Assembly: GCF_030272615.1 (NCBI RefSeq)
Contig: NC_081414.1
Location: forward strand, 50,871,136 to 50,935,135
Origin: Cryptomeria japonica
Taxonomy: Eukaryota > Streptophyta > Pinopsida > Cupressales > Cupressaceae
Length of the DNA: 64,000 nucleotides
Direction of reading: 5' to 3'
The notes beneath the pieces are model-generated. The model was not told where the DNA came from, made no database searches, and worked only from the letters and a program-made list of their open reading frames with translations. A program made the translations under genes and the position numbers. This document shows, one piece after another, positions 23,544 through 38,075 of this stretch (position 1 is its first letter; each line of letters opens with the position of its first letter).

Positions 23544-26500
23544 TTATGAACGAGCATAGTATCCGATCAGAATGCCCAAAAGACCAACAAGAATAACCAA
23601 TAGAAAGGAGAAGCCTGGTGCTGGAGCTTTGGGTAATCCTTGTTTCTTCAATGATGCCTGCAAACAAATAAGATTAATTCAAATAAAAGTGAGCGTAGAC
23701 TAAATACAGAAAGTAGAAAATATGGGAAGACAAAGTTAATAAATATTTAAGCCTTTGAGGTAGGCTATGTCATCCTTGCTGACAAAGTTCTCTGATTATG
23801 TATAAATACTTACTGAACATTACGGTATCAAAAAGGTTCTTATTCATTGGTAACTATATAACTTTCATTTATTCATAAGCTTGTTCATAGATAAGTAACC
23901 ATGCTAAAATACTAGCAGCAAAACAACAATTTGTTTTAGAAAAAGTTCAATGACCGAATTAATGCAACTTATTGTGAGAAAACAAGTAATTGAGAGCAAA
24001 AGCAAGAAGATCAACTTCAAAAACCAGAAGAACAAGTTTCATACCAAGAGCAAGAATGCAACCTGTTGAAATAAAGAAGTTATTTATAGTATAATAGTAG
24101 AATAGAAACATTTAGGGAACATGATTTAAAGGTAGTTAACGAGTACAGACTGGGCGTACATTAGTGCCAAAAATAGAATCCAATTTCCCAATAAAGTAAG
24201 TCAACTGTGGATGTCCATGGAAAAAAAATCAAACTAGCTGAAACATTTTTTAAGAAAATTCCCATAAATATTTTAAATTTGAAATTTCATATGAATGATA
24301 GATGTCCACATAGATTGCATGAGTATATGTAAGTTGTAACAATAGAATTGCTGATCAAGAAAAAATTTGGATAAGTTCTGCAAGAAATACAAGTTATGCA
24401 GGCAACATGCCATCAGAGATACAGTTCAGAACTACATACACCAAAAGCATTGCTATCAAGGAAATCACTATCATATCCCCAAGAAGTTTATGCACATACC
24501 AGTTCTTGCTGTAGGCTTTGACATTGATGAATAGACACATTTCTCTCTTCTTTAAGTTTCGAAAGAGTCACCTCAGTCTGCATGAAGTTTAAACATTTAA
24601 TCAAGGAGTGAACCTTCCACATATGACAAGGGATATGGCATTACCACAGTGCCCAAAATATAGTTTATATGTTTTCTGATACAGATTAACAGCCCTTTAA
24701 TTCACCAATCATAAAGGACATCAGATGTGGATTTTTGGAAATTTTGTATCTATAAATGGAGAAAATGGTATTTCAAATACAGCCAAACACAATCCATTTG
24801 TTAATATTTCAAATTGATTATAAGTTTATATAGAATCCCAAACAAAAAAGTGAAGATTGGTAAACAGAAAATAGAACTTATTGAAATAAAAAGTTCATAT
24901 AACATCTGTTCTGAATGTCCAATAATAAATTTTATCAGCTTAAGTGAAAAAAAATATTGTCATCGTATATGTATTCAATGCTGTCATAAACTACCCAATG
25001 GCAGAATAGTGATTCTACAGAAGTTCTGTCAAAAATGAGAGGGCTATACGCTATCACTAAATTGTTGATAAAATTGTGGATGATAAATCTCTTTCATCCA
25101 TTTCTGATGAGCCCATACATTTCATCAACGGTTACAAAATTACAGGTTAAAGGTTTTAGAATGTAAGTCACAGATTCATAGATAAGGACAAAAAACAGAA
25201 CCTATCAGTCTCATGTTTCCTATCTCTCGTCTTGCTTAAAATATTTGATGCAATCTCATTAACCAAAAATAACTAATTTAGTAGTGAACGGGACCCAAAC
25301 GATACCTTTGTAATTTTGCCAGCGTAGGCAGGCAGCTATCAGGTAAGGAATACTTTGAGATCCCAGCTATTATAGGTAATAGACATTATGAATTCATACC
25401 AATTCAATATGCATGGTATCCTTCTGATATAGTACATTGATACGACTTACCATATAATATGGCAAACCTGATCCGAGATCCTAATTATATCTAAATTGCA
25501 TAGAGAGATCCTTCACTTAACAGATAATTGTCAAACCTGATCCGAGATCCTAATTATATCTAAATTTCATAGAGAGATCCTTCACTTAATGATGAATTTA
25601 CAATAGAATATTGTAACAGAGTACACAACAGAGAGCAGATAAGATTTACATCAATAAATATTGTAAAATCATAAACATTAACTTTTTTAAGAGTAGATAA
25701 CATGCATAATGGCTTTGGTGTTGTGCTGTTTATGATAAGCATCAAGAGAAAATGTAATAGAAAGGGACATGTTAAGACCCCCAATACAATACGGGAAATG
25801 CCTAATGCGAAATGACTGGATTTCCTGAATGTGCTAAGGCGTTCACTATTTAAGGCTATGTTGCCTATCATATGATGATAGTTCTATCCAAGAGATGTTA
25901 CTATAGGAATCCCCTCTCTGCTCTGCTCTGCCATATAGATGTATATGTGAGTAATATGAAGATTTTTGCATTCCTCGTGTGAAGGTTCCTTCTCCATAGC
26001 TATCCCAAAAGCTTTCAGGCAATTGAAGATGATAGGTGTTCTTGTTTTTAATAAATTGAAAAAAAAAGATACTATATATATGAATGTAAACCCTAGAGCC
26101 AAGATTCAGTTTCAGCCATCATTGGCCAAGCCAATGGCATCAGTTAAGATTAGTGATGATATAAGACATCATTGACCCAGCCAATGGCATCAGTTAAAAT
26201 AGTGATGTTATAAGATATCATTAGCCAGGCCAATGACATTAATAGTGATGTTATAAGATATCATTAGCCAGGCCAATGACATTAATAGTGATGTTATAAG
26301 ATATCATTAGCCAGGCCAATGACATTGGCTACATTCGAACCTCAAGGAAAACCAGAAGAGTGAAAATCAAGGAAATAAGAGGACAAAAAGTGATTTGAAG
26401 GAAGGATGGATGATGATAGATCTCTTACAAAGTAGCACAAACTGGCCCACCCCAATCCTGGCATATGCATTAATACTCATGGAGGTTAAAAAGGCAATAA

Positions 26501-29500
26501 GTCCTGCATGAGAAAGTCAGTAAAACAAATATGTGTTGGTCTACACCATCTTCTTGCCACTAAGTGACACCACTGTTTGCTCAAAAATTGCAAAACTCGG
26601 GAGATATCACCAGAATCGGCAATCCAATAATGTTTTGCAAACAAAATTAAAATGCAGTGGCAAAGAACCTCGGTGGACTTCATAGTCACTCGAGGAGACC
26701 AACCTTAATTTGCAAGCACTACTGAATTGAGGAAGCATGTGTTCAAGCTCATTGCATAGAAAACAAATGTAGTGGAAGGATGGGAAAGAAGTTCATCTAC
26801 ATCAAATAAGTGGGCATCTTCCAAAAAAACAAAAAGGTAACTGGAAGGTAAATGAACTGCAGTTCCTATTCATAAATATAAAACCCTGAAAACCAGTGAA
26901 TTTTTTTCAGATAGATGATCACACCAAGGATAAGAATAGGGAAGGACATCCAATGTTGAACCCAAAGAACAGCACCAAAAAGCAACTTAAGAAGAACATG
27001 ACAACTTTGATGGGAGAAGTGTAATACCTATGCATATACTTGTAGTGTAGTGCCTAGCAGCTCATATATGCATATGATTGCCATTTCATGAGCAAAGCAA
27101 ACGAATATTACCTTGTCAAGGGCAGACTTAGCTTCATCATCAATGCATACAAAGCAAGTTCAAATTTTCATTTATAAATGCTAATCAGGGCAAGAAACTC
27201 TGTAATGTCCCCACTTTGAAATATAATTTAATGATAAATGATAATAATAAAATTAAAATTAAAAAATGAAAGAATAAAATTAAATATAGTTAAATTTTAA
27301 TTAAGTTAATGAATGGTCAAAGACATGAAATGGAAAGTTGTGACTCCCTCAAACATGAGATATAAAAGGGAGAAGAGAAGCTCATTTGAGGGGATAATTT
27401 GGAGAATCAGAAGTGCAGATCTGAATGTGAAAGGTTGTGTTCGTTTCAAAAGGCAGAAATAATGAAGAGTTGCACTCTTTCAAAGGGTGCTAATGGTGGA
27501 AAGAGTGTGTCTCTTGCCAAAAGGGCATACATGATGAAGAGGTGTGACCTCTCCCTCACATTGGAGGATATAAAAAGGAGAAAGTCTCATTTGAGGAGGA
27601 CATCCAAGGGAGATCAATTTGAAGAATAATTTATTATTCTCGAAGGGTAGCAATGAAGAGTGATGACTCATTTCTTATGAAGAGGTGTGACTTCCCACAA
27701 ATGAAGATATGTAATGTCCCCGTTTTCGTGAGCATCAGAGTTCGAGGGATTAGCCTATTATTTGGACTCTCGTAAGCTAACATTCAGGATAGAGAGTCTC
27801 AATGGCAGTTCCACTTCTTCAGTTCAGTCTTGATTTCAGTTTCAAGGCCTTTGCAGTTAGTGTATAGGCTTAGTTGAGGGACTTACTATTTATAGCAAGT
27901 CAATCTAGCAGTTGTGATATTTTTAGTCAGGGCACTTGGACAGATGGGAGTTATTCAATGTTGACTCCAGCTTCTGATGGCACGTCAAAAGACTGAATAT
28001 TGAGGGAGATATTAATATTTTAGTGGTTAAGTTATTTAATTAACTTATATGGATATTATAAAGTCATAAAGTGACTTTATTAAAATTATAAGCCACTTCA
28101 ATATCATAAAGTGACTTTATAAAAAATTAAAAGGTCACTTAAAATATTAAAAGTGATTTTAAATCATTTAAATGTAAAAGTGCGTCCAAGTTGAATTTAA
28201 ACTATTGGAAAGTGATTTAAATACATTTAATGTATTTAAAATTGCATTTGGGAGTACTTTCTTGGAATTTGTGCTTTTGGGGTTATAAGGAGAAAAAGGC
28301 AATTAAAACTCATTATTGATTATTGATTATTTGACATTGCTTGACTTTTCTCAATGGATTGTCTGAGACAAGGGTTTCAGAGGGTTTGCTATTGAAGAAC
28401 ATTCATTCTTCAAGGATCTATGATTCTGAGGCTATGAAAGATCCGCTAAACTATTACAAACTGAGAGGGCTTCATCCAGAAGTCTTTATGTGCTTCAACA
28501 GTGGTTTATTTCTTCAGTTATTTACAGTTTTGGAATAAGGAAGGAGGTAATCAGGTTTAGACGCCTCATTAGCAGCATTTTGAATTCAATAAAGGCAGTC
28601 GTACACTTCTTTGCTCGTCGTACACTTTCAGCTTGCCACGTGGGGTTCCAGGAAGGACATTTTTTTGGCAAGAGGCTGAAACGCCTCCCTAATTTGCATT
28701 CTAAGTGCACAGTTCCCAACGCCTAGCCTATTCAGGCTATTCCATCAACTTTCTAGCTCAAAGAAATCACATTCTGGATTTGTACGCTCATTTTGGTTAG
28801 TTTCCCAGTTTTGGCTGGCAAACTTCAAAATTCTTCATTTAAAATAAGTTGAGGACCTATGGGTATGCTATTAGCAATAGAATTAATTGTATCTGTTATC
28901 TTATTCATAATTTAGATGTAGATGCTCTCAATTCCGTTTCTATTCAGTTTTATGTGCAATTCTTGCCTGGCACACTTGTTATTTTTTGCTTTAAAATTGT
29001 TCAAAAACCTTGAAAATCCAAAAACACATTAGCAATAGTATTTCATGAGAGTTAGAACCAGTAGGATTCTTACAAGATATAAAGAAGAGATTAATTCAAT
29101 TGAGAAGGGGGAATTGGAGGAACCATCCATAAGATCAAAGAAGACAAGAAGGTCAATGGATCAATATCTAATATCAAAATTAATAAGGGTGAAAATTAGT
29201 AGACTTTGATATTTACAAGGGCAAGATTCAGGGCAATCCCAAAAGGGGACATTACAAACTCATAAAAGAAAACAAGAAATGTACTTTGTAGGATAAGCAA
29301 GATACTAGAGTGGTCAAAATAGAAACAATACAAGATATTTGCATTAGAAAAAGTACCTTCAAATGGAAAAAATTTCACTATCTTTGAAAGAGGTTTTCCA
29401 ACAACCAAAGGTTTTCATCCACCAAAGAGGCAGAGAATAAAGCCTGGTCATTGTCCAATTTACCAGTGCCATATGCAGGTCTTTATCAACCATCCATATT

Positions 29501-32500
29501 AGAATCTAACAAGATCGTTAGACTCTAATGAGGTCCAAAGACAACTCAAAGATTTTTTGGAACAAGGAAATTATTCATCCAAACTCTATCACCATAAAAG
29601 TCTCCAATTGTAACCCTTTCAATGAAAGAAAGAATATGGAATATACACATTTATCATAGGGTAGAAAAATATTACTATAAAAAATAGATGTATTCTAAGA
29701 ATATATAACTTGTTCGATTAGATTTAATATGCCAAGTATTTCACAACACTGAAGTTGAAATTGATCTACCAGCAAGTCGAGGTGGACACATGGAAAACTA
29801 CTTTCAAGAGAAAGAAAGCAGTACATGAATGGATAGTTTTCATTTGATATTTGCAATGGACCAAGAAATTTAATGAGGATAACAAATGATTTGATATGGT
29901 CATTCATAAATATATGTGTGAAGTACTTGGATGACATTATGGATTCAAATAAATTTGCAAAGTAATAACTAGAATTTGGGCTACATGGTTGGAGGAGGTG
30001 AAGTAAGCATCAACTTACAAAAAGTAGAGATCGTTATCAATTGCATGAAACCTTTAAAATTTTATGTGAGCAAGAAAATTCATTGCTTCGTTTTCTTCAT
30101 AATCACAGCTCCTCTAGATGCCATTGTAGCACTATTATGCATAATCCCAAGTTTAGACAATATATATAGTCGAACCTGAGTTACTTGTCTTAGTACTAGT
30201 TCATGTTCAGATTTAGGGGTTTGGTTTGTGGGTTTGGTCCAAAACAAAATTAAGGTTGGGTTTATTTTGGGTTTGTCCATACAAAAACATATTTGCAAAA
30301 ATTTAAGTTCAAAATACCACACATGCCTCATATATTGTATAATAAGGATTCATTCTAAATTGTCTAATTTCATATTTGGGGATTCCTATGGCAGTTGGTC
30401 GTCAACCTAGACCCTTTTGGCGGGATCTTTTGGATAAGTTGCGTCGAAAGGTCAATCATTGGACTCATCGTTGGCTTTCTACTACGGCTCGTGTTACACT
30501 TCTTCAATCTGTGACAAAGGCTCTTCTTGTTTCTCGAGGTTTTGTGCAGGCTGCTCCAATGTATTTCCTCAAGGAATTTGATGCTTTATCTCGTCAATTC
30601 CTCTGGGGAGGTAATTTACAGTCTTTGAAGTGGAGTTTGGTGAAGTGGGATTCTATTTGCCAACCCAAGTATGAGGGTGGCCTTGGTCTTCGCTCTGCAG
30701 TTTTACACAACCAAGTTTTGGCTGCTAAGTTATACTGGCGGTGGTGTACCAATCAGCATCAAGTGTGGGCTCGTATCCTTGTAAGTATTTGGGACCCATT
30801 CATAGTTGGGATGTTCCTCATTGCCAGATGGAGGGTAGGGGTTCTGTGATATGGCATACTTTGAAAACCGGGGCTCGGCTTATTAAGAATGGGCTCTTTT
30901 GGATTTGTAATAAAGGCTCTGAGGCTCTTTTTTGGTTGGACTCTTGGGACGGAAATCCCCCCATTCTTTCTGTGTATCCTCATCTACAACCTCTTTATGA
31001 TATCTTTGTGGTTGTTGGTTGGACTACGGTTGGGCATTACAAGACTATTCAGCATTTTGGGCCAGCCATTGGTTATAGATGGAAGGGTCATGATGAGTGG
31101 CCGCCTAGCGGTTCTGAGGATGCTCGGCGAGAGTTGGCTAATATTTTGTCCTCACGTGATTGTAATTCCTTGTCCGGTCCGGATATTTTAGCTTGGGGCA
31201 ATGATTCTTCGGGGAAATATTATGGTGCTGCATTTATAAGCAGTTGGTTCGTCAAATTTATGGTGGGGATGAGGTTCCTTGGTGGAAGCATGTGTGGAAT
31301 AATTTTTCCTAGCCCAAATGTAACTTTTTCATGTGGTTGGTGGTCCAGAACAGGTGTCTTACTTGGGACACTTTGTGCAAGAGAGGTTTTTGTGGGCCTT
31401 CTATGTGTTTTCTGTGTTGTAATAGTGAGGAGATGGTCTCCCATCTTTTCTTTCATTGCTCGTTTTCTAGGTGGATTTGGCACTCTTGGTGGGACTGTTG
31501 GAAGCGCCCTTGTTGGCATGTTTCTTCCCTTGCTGGATTTTGGGAGTGTTGGGGTCGAGCTCCTGTTCAAACCCCTTTTCTTCAAGTTTTTTGGACTTTA
31601 GGGCCTCCTTTTATTATTTGGCACATTTGGCTCGAGAGGAATCGTCGGATTTTTCAAGATGCTAGGTTAGCTATTTAGCATGTATGGTGGATAATTATCC
31701 ACTCTCTTCGAGAGACTATTATGGCTAAATGTGATTTGTCTGGAGGCCCTGCTTCTGGGGAGATTGATATCTGTAACCATTTTAATCTTCCTCTTTAGGG
31801 GGATATTCAAGATTATGGTATGCAGAAGACTAGACAGCTCTTCAAAAATAGATGTCGTCACCCTCTGCGAAAGATCTCTAGAGTAGGTTACCGGAGCCCT
31901 CCTCTTGGTATCCTCAAGGTCAATACAGATGGATCTTCAAGAGGCAACCTTGGACATGCGGGTATTGGTGGTGTGGCACAAGACAATTTGGGGCAAGTTC
32001 AATTTCTTTTTTCTATCTATAAGGGTTTTCATACGAACAATTACATGGAGGCTCTGGCCATTTTGGTTGCTTTAAAGTGTTGTTGTTCTATTGGTTGGTA
32101 GCACATTGTGTTTGAGTATGATTCTCAGGTTGTGGTGACTTTATTGAACCACCAGAGTTGTGATGGTGTTAGTTGGCAGCTTCAAATGATTATCTGTCAG
32201 ATTCTCTCGCTCTGTGAGTTTTGTGTGTCAATCACTTTCACGCATATTCCCAGGGAATGGAATGGGGTGGCTGACTGCTTGGCCAAGTGGGCTGCTGATT
32301 TTGGGGAGGGTTGGTCTATTGAGGATAGGGGACAACTCTCTCCTAAGTTGTCTCAGGTGCTTGATCAGCTTGTTAGTCATGATAAGTCTATGATGTAGTT
32401 GTTCTTGTTGGGTTGTTTGCCCTATTTTGTTGTTCCTCTTTCTCTGTTTTCAATAAGTTTTTACCCCTTTTATTGTATAATAAACAAAACCACCATAAAA

Positions 32501-35500
32501 ATAAAAATAAAATATTACAATGTCAATTAGTCAAATTTGAATGTCATGATATATATTATATATTAAAATTAAATTATAAGAATGTCAAGCATCAACAATC
32601 AACCATCACTAGTCAAGAATCATCATATGGGTCTTCAAAAATATTATCATCACCATCCATACTAGATGTAGGTACTGGTAAATTAGAAGAACCACAAATA
32701 GTGCCACTAGCAGTAGGACCTGGCACTCTCATGCTCACTAGCTAGCTTGTCTTCAACATCAAGTGCAGCAAGCTGGGAAGTGTAACTCAATATGCTTGAC
32801 TCGATATCCCACTTCCTTGTAGCCACTTTGTGTGAATGGAGGTGGAAGTTTGAATGCACACACACTAAGTTCTCTACTTTTTTTTAGTGTAGTTAAATGT
32901 GTTTTAATAAGTAGATGGAATATGTGCTCCAACCTATTAAGACAAAATTAGAGAGCTAAGAGACAAGATTAAAAAAATTAAATTATAAATTATAAATGAA
33001 ACTTAAATTCAAAAGAATTTGCCTGTAGAAATTGCAATAAAAATTTTATCACAAGAGATCATAGGTGTGTAAATAACTACCACGGAAGTACCACCAACTA
33101 TGAGCATCATCCTTATACTTGTCATGAAGAGAAATACTACTAAAGTCATTAGAGCATACAAAATCCATGAAATCAATCCTCACTGCATCCCACATGTCAA
33201 GATCAATGAAGAATCTATGAAGTGTTGCCTTGTACCCTTGGTTGACTTCAACATCTCTGTAAGGAGAAATTAAAATTATTGTTGACATAGAAAGGGACCT
33301 CAACAATATAATATTTGGGGCTCAATGCAAAGGCAAGAAGATGTAGAGGAATGACCATTTGTTACATCTCCCTTCTATATGTTTGTGTAGTTGTTTGAAG
33401 AAAATTTCTTTAGGATCTTGCTCTTTTGCATTTATGATGGCTTTCATCTTCTCAATCATTGAGTTGATGCCATCATATATCTCTCCCAAAAAAAGCCTAT
33501 CTATCTCAATATAACAGATCATACTCAATATGGGCTTAATCAAGCTAGAGAGATACTCAACACAATCCCACCAAATGTCATTTAGGATCAACTACTTAAT
33601 ATTTGTTGCACTTGTAGTGCTAGATTGCCTCCACAACCAATTTGTGGTTGATGACTATGTTAAAAAGTGCCTCACAAACCTTCCCAAGTCATCTCAAAAC
33701 AATTGTATTGGTGGCAAAACGGGTCTCAACAACCTATTTGAAAATCAAAATTAAAAAATTAAAATTTACAAAACATAAAATTAAAAGCTTTACTAAAGTA
33801 AAATATATTTATTAAAATAAATCTTATTGCTTCACTTACCTTCAACAACTCTAATTTCCAGAATATTCTAAATATGACTTGTTACATAAGGTGATTGGTG
33901 GTGAATATTTGGATTTCTTTCCTCAACATACAATCCTTTAATCCGATCAATTTTGGTTTTTGTAGCATATGGTTGAAGGAGTGGACAATACAAGGTATCC
34001 AAAAAGTGTGAATAATTCTCCTCAAGCAATAACCCAACGGCTCTACAATTTTTGGCATTGTCTGTTATGACTTGCACAATGTTTAGAGGGTCCACTTCCT
34101 CAATGTTTGTCATGAGAATGTTAACAATAAATGCACCATCCTTCACCTCCCCTTCACAATCCACTACTCTTAAAAACATTGCCCCTTAACACTACTCTTA
34201 AAAACATTGCCCCTTAACACTAATATAACATTGATCAATGGCCAATTTCTTGCATCTTTCCATCCATCGGAAATGATGAACGCCCCTATTTCGCCCAATG
34301 AATCCCTTATGGGATTCAATGGCTCCTCTACGAACTTAACCTCCTTTTCTAATAAAGTGATATGCACTTTCTCAAAACTCGGGCCCATATGCCCTTTTGG
34401 AGCCTCATTAATTGTCTTCACCATTTGTTGTCAATATGGTGAACAAACAACATTGAAAGCCAATCCATTAGCATAAATACATCTCACTATGTGTTGATCA
34501 ACAATCTCTCAAGACTCATTTTGAACTGCCATTTCCAACAGTCCCTTTGTTCTCTTATATATAAAGGCCACAAGTTGCTCTTTAGGTGTGGCCAAAAATG
34601 GGCGGTCTCTATAGGTTGAAGATTAGAGGGTGGAGGGAGGCTTCATTCCTCGATATCCTTTCTTTAACAAAGGATGATTTGAATTGCGACCTACTGCTTG
34701 ATCTATTTTTCTTACTCGTTAATATGTGCCATGACTTGTGCTTTTGGATGGGTACACCATTTTTCCCTTGGAAAACTTTGATGCCTAGTCTAAGGATGTA
34801 GCACAAATGGCCTTTCACCCGACCGTAAGAACTTGAACACCTAACATCACACCCACTCAAATCCAAACATAACCTCCAACCCTTGGAAGCTTCTATACCA
34901 TGTTAACATACTTCCAAAGGGAAGAATTTGGGTCTGTTTTGAAGTGAGTTCAACCTATGGAGCTAGAACCGGTTGCCATTGTAATACCTATGACAACAAC
35001 TTCAATAAACAACACATTTGAAGAATTGAAACAAATGAAAAAAAAAACATATACACTTAAACTCATTTTAAAAAATTAAACATGTGTTATAGATTCATAG
35101 AAGAATGAAAACCAAAGAAGAGAGTTCATTTGTAAAAAAACAATGTAGAAAAAAAAAACCAAAAACCTGAAAAAAAACCTAACTTTTGCAAAAATATTTC
35201 TCTACAATCTCCGTAGCAACAAATGGGCTCTTGCAAATGTGTAGGAATAGCAAATCAATCACTTTAGAACGTTCACCAATCAATCTTCAACTCTATTTGT
35301 GCAATGAAAAGCAAGAATGAAAGTTCAACAAGGATATTTTTATTTTGCATTCACAATAAGAGAAATAACTTTGTTTTTATTTTCAAAATGTCTTAGAGTC
35401 CACATTTTAGGATTAGGCAGCATTTTTGGGTTTTTGGTCAAAGTCAAAAGTCAAATTAAAAGAAAAAAAGTTTTAAAAGGGTCAAGTTTGTCGGCTAGGC

Positions 35501-38005
35501 ATGAAAGACAATGGAATTCACTATAGGTCCACCTACTTTCATCTTCTCCAACAGACTCATAGGTCTAGAATGGGACCCTGGACAGCCCTCATTTCGGACT
35601 AGATCCAAACTTCTATCCGGGCTAGACTAAACCCAAACCGATAACATAGAGTGTGTCTGTGTATACAGTCATCTTGAGATGAACTGAACAGTCATTTCAT
35701 ATTCATAAAATATGTATTTTTTGTCACATTTTCATGTGAATGAGAATTGGGTTTCACTTTTCTATATCCAAATTCATTCACGATCCATTTTTTGGCCTAA
35801 CATTGCTATTAGAGCACCCAACGTGAATTTCCCTTCACCAAAACTAAAATTGTACTAAAATTATTTGTTCAATTCTTATTCCATCCATAAGTCCCTTCCA
35901 AACACCTAAAAAATCCATCATATAAATCCCAATATCTCCATGGTGTTGTTTCTCACAACCTGCAAGTTGTTTGACTTTGAATGCTGTACGATTCAAATCA
36001 AGTTAACTATATAATTTTATACAATTTGTAGACAAAGTATTGTTGTGTCTATGTGTTGAGCATCAGAGATAACTTTTTTAGCGACCTTGCCTCCACTATA
36101 AGTAGACACAAATAGTACCAATAGCAGGGTCCTTAACTAGAATGAATTGGTAGTACATACACCTTTTTATTTTTATTTCATTTTTTTTGTTTCCAAAAAT
36201 CACCAGTTGAAGATAGAAGTTGAATCGACATTCATCACTAAGAACAAAAAATGGTGATGAATTCACATGGGGCCATAGTGAGGGACAATCATATCATGAA
36301 GTAGTTAAAGAAGAATAGATAAAGCATGGAGATTGAACAATTTTTTTGGGCATGCAATATAGTATCATCTCAATCGACAACTGAGTCAACTTGAGAAATT
36401 TCTAAAAGCAAACTCAGGTCTTCACCAAGTCAATACCTAGATTGATGAAAACCTAAAACTCCAAAAGAAAGCAGGCTATCACTTCGACAAAAACTTTCAC
36501 AAAAGGCTTGAGCGTCAAATCAAGAAAATGAGGTGCCAAATACACAAAAAAATGTGTCAAAATGAGCAACACAAACATTTGTTTCAAAACCACCCCCGTG
36601 GATTATGGTGGGTATGCAACACTATTGAACATAATCCTAAGTGCAAGCAAGCAATGTATATAATAATATTTTATATGTTATTATCTAGATATATTAGAAG
36701 CTGAACAGGCATCTTGAAGATGAACTGAACAATCATTTCATATTGACAAGCATGTATTTTGTATCACACTTTCAAGTTAATGAGAATTGGGCTTCGCTTG
36801 TCTACTTCTAAAAGCATTCATAGTCCATTTCTTGGCCTAGTGGCAAATCTTTTTTTTTGGGGGGGGGAACTGAACACACTTTATTTAATAAATTGAAGCA
36901 TAGAATCAGCAATGGTCCAGTTTCGACTTTACCTAACTTGCAACAACCATTCAAGACTGAGATGAAGGCCACTATGCTATCATTCTAAATAGTTGAATGG
37001 GGCAGATTCAAATTGTCCTACATAGGACAAAGACTTAGTTGCTCTTATTCAAGAAACAAATATTATACTATATAATTTTTTGGGCAAAGAAACCATTGTT
37101 CATACTAGCTGTCAACCTCTTCACTATTTTCAAGCAAAGTAAATTGCAGAAAGCAAGAGGCTTAGAATGAATGAGTTTTCTACAACTCCAATTGGTTATC
37201 GAATATGAGAGAATCAAAAAAGGTGAAAAAATTGCAAAGTATTTCAGCAATTACAAGAAACCTGTGTTACATGGTGGTCCCCACACCTCAAACGCTCGTC
37301 CCCATCCTCTTGGACATTTCAGGAATGGTTGGGAACATCCCCTGGCCATTCCCCCCAACAAGCAGATTCTAGAAACATCTCAGAAACACATCCCCATTTT
37401 AGGGGACAACAAGAAACAGTTAGGGGATGCCTAGCCATCCCCAAGGTGGCTGGGGATGTCTTCAGGTATGCCTAGGCATTCCCTACAACAAAATAATTTT
37501 TTATAATATTAAAAAAAAAATCATTTATAACATTAAAAAAGACTGTTAAAATATATCATGACAGCATTATAACAGCAGCGACAATATATCATGGCAGCAG
37601 TATACAAGCAATTAAATCATACAGCAGTATAGCAGCAATTAAATTAATCATGACAGCAATAACTGTAGCATAACAGCAATAAATATATCATGATTCCGAT
37701 TCACAGTTAATGATATAAGTTATATACAAGTTAACACTAGAAACAATTATTTGGATTTCTGATTTTATTGTTCAAAAAAGTCTCAAACTTCAAAATTCTC
37801 CATATGGTATTATAGTCAGTTGCAAAAGAGGTTAAAAGTGCATCGGCCATGGTCTGGTACAATGAGGTATTGTGTGAGAAGTGCAAACAAACAATTCATT
37901 TTTGGAATATGGTTGGCATGCAGGCTTCTGCAGACATCATCCAAGATCATTTTAACAGTTTTATGTCATATTGCTGTTGTTATACTGATGTTCATTAACT
38001 TGTAG

Positions 38006-38075
<70 letters not shown>

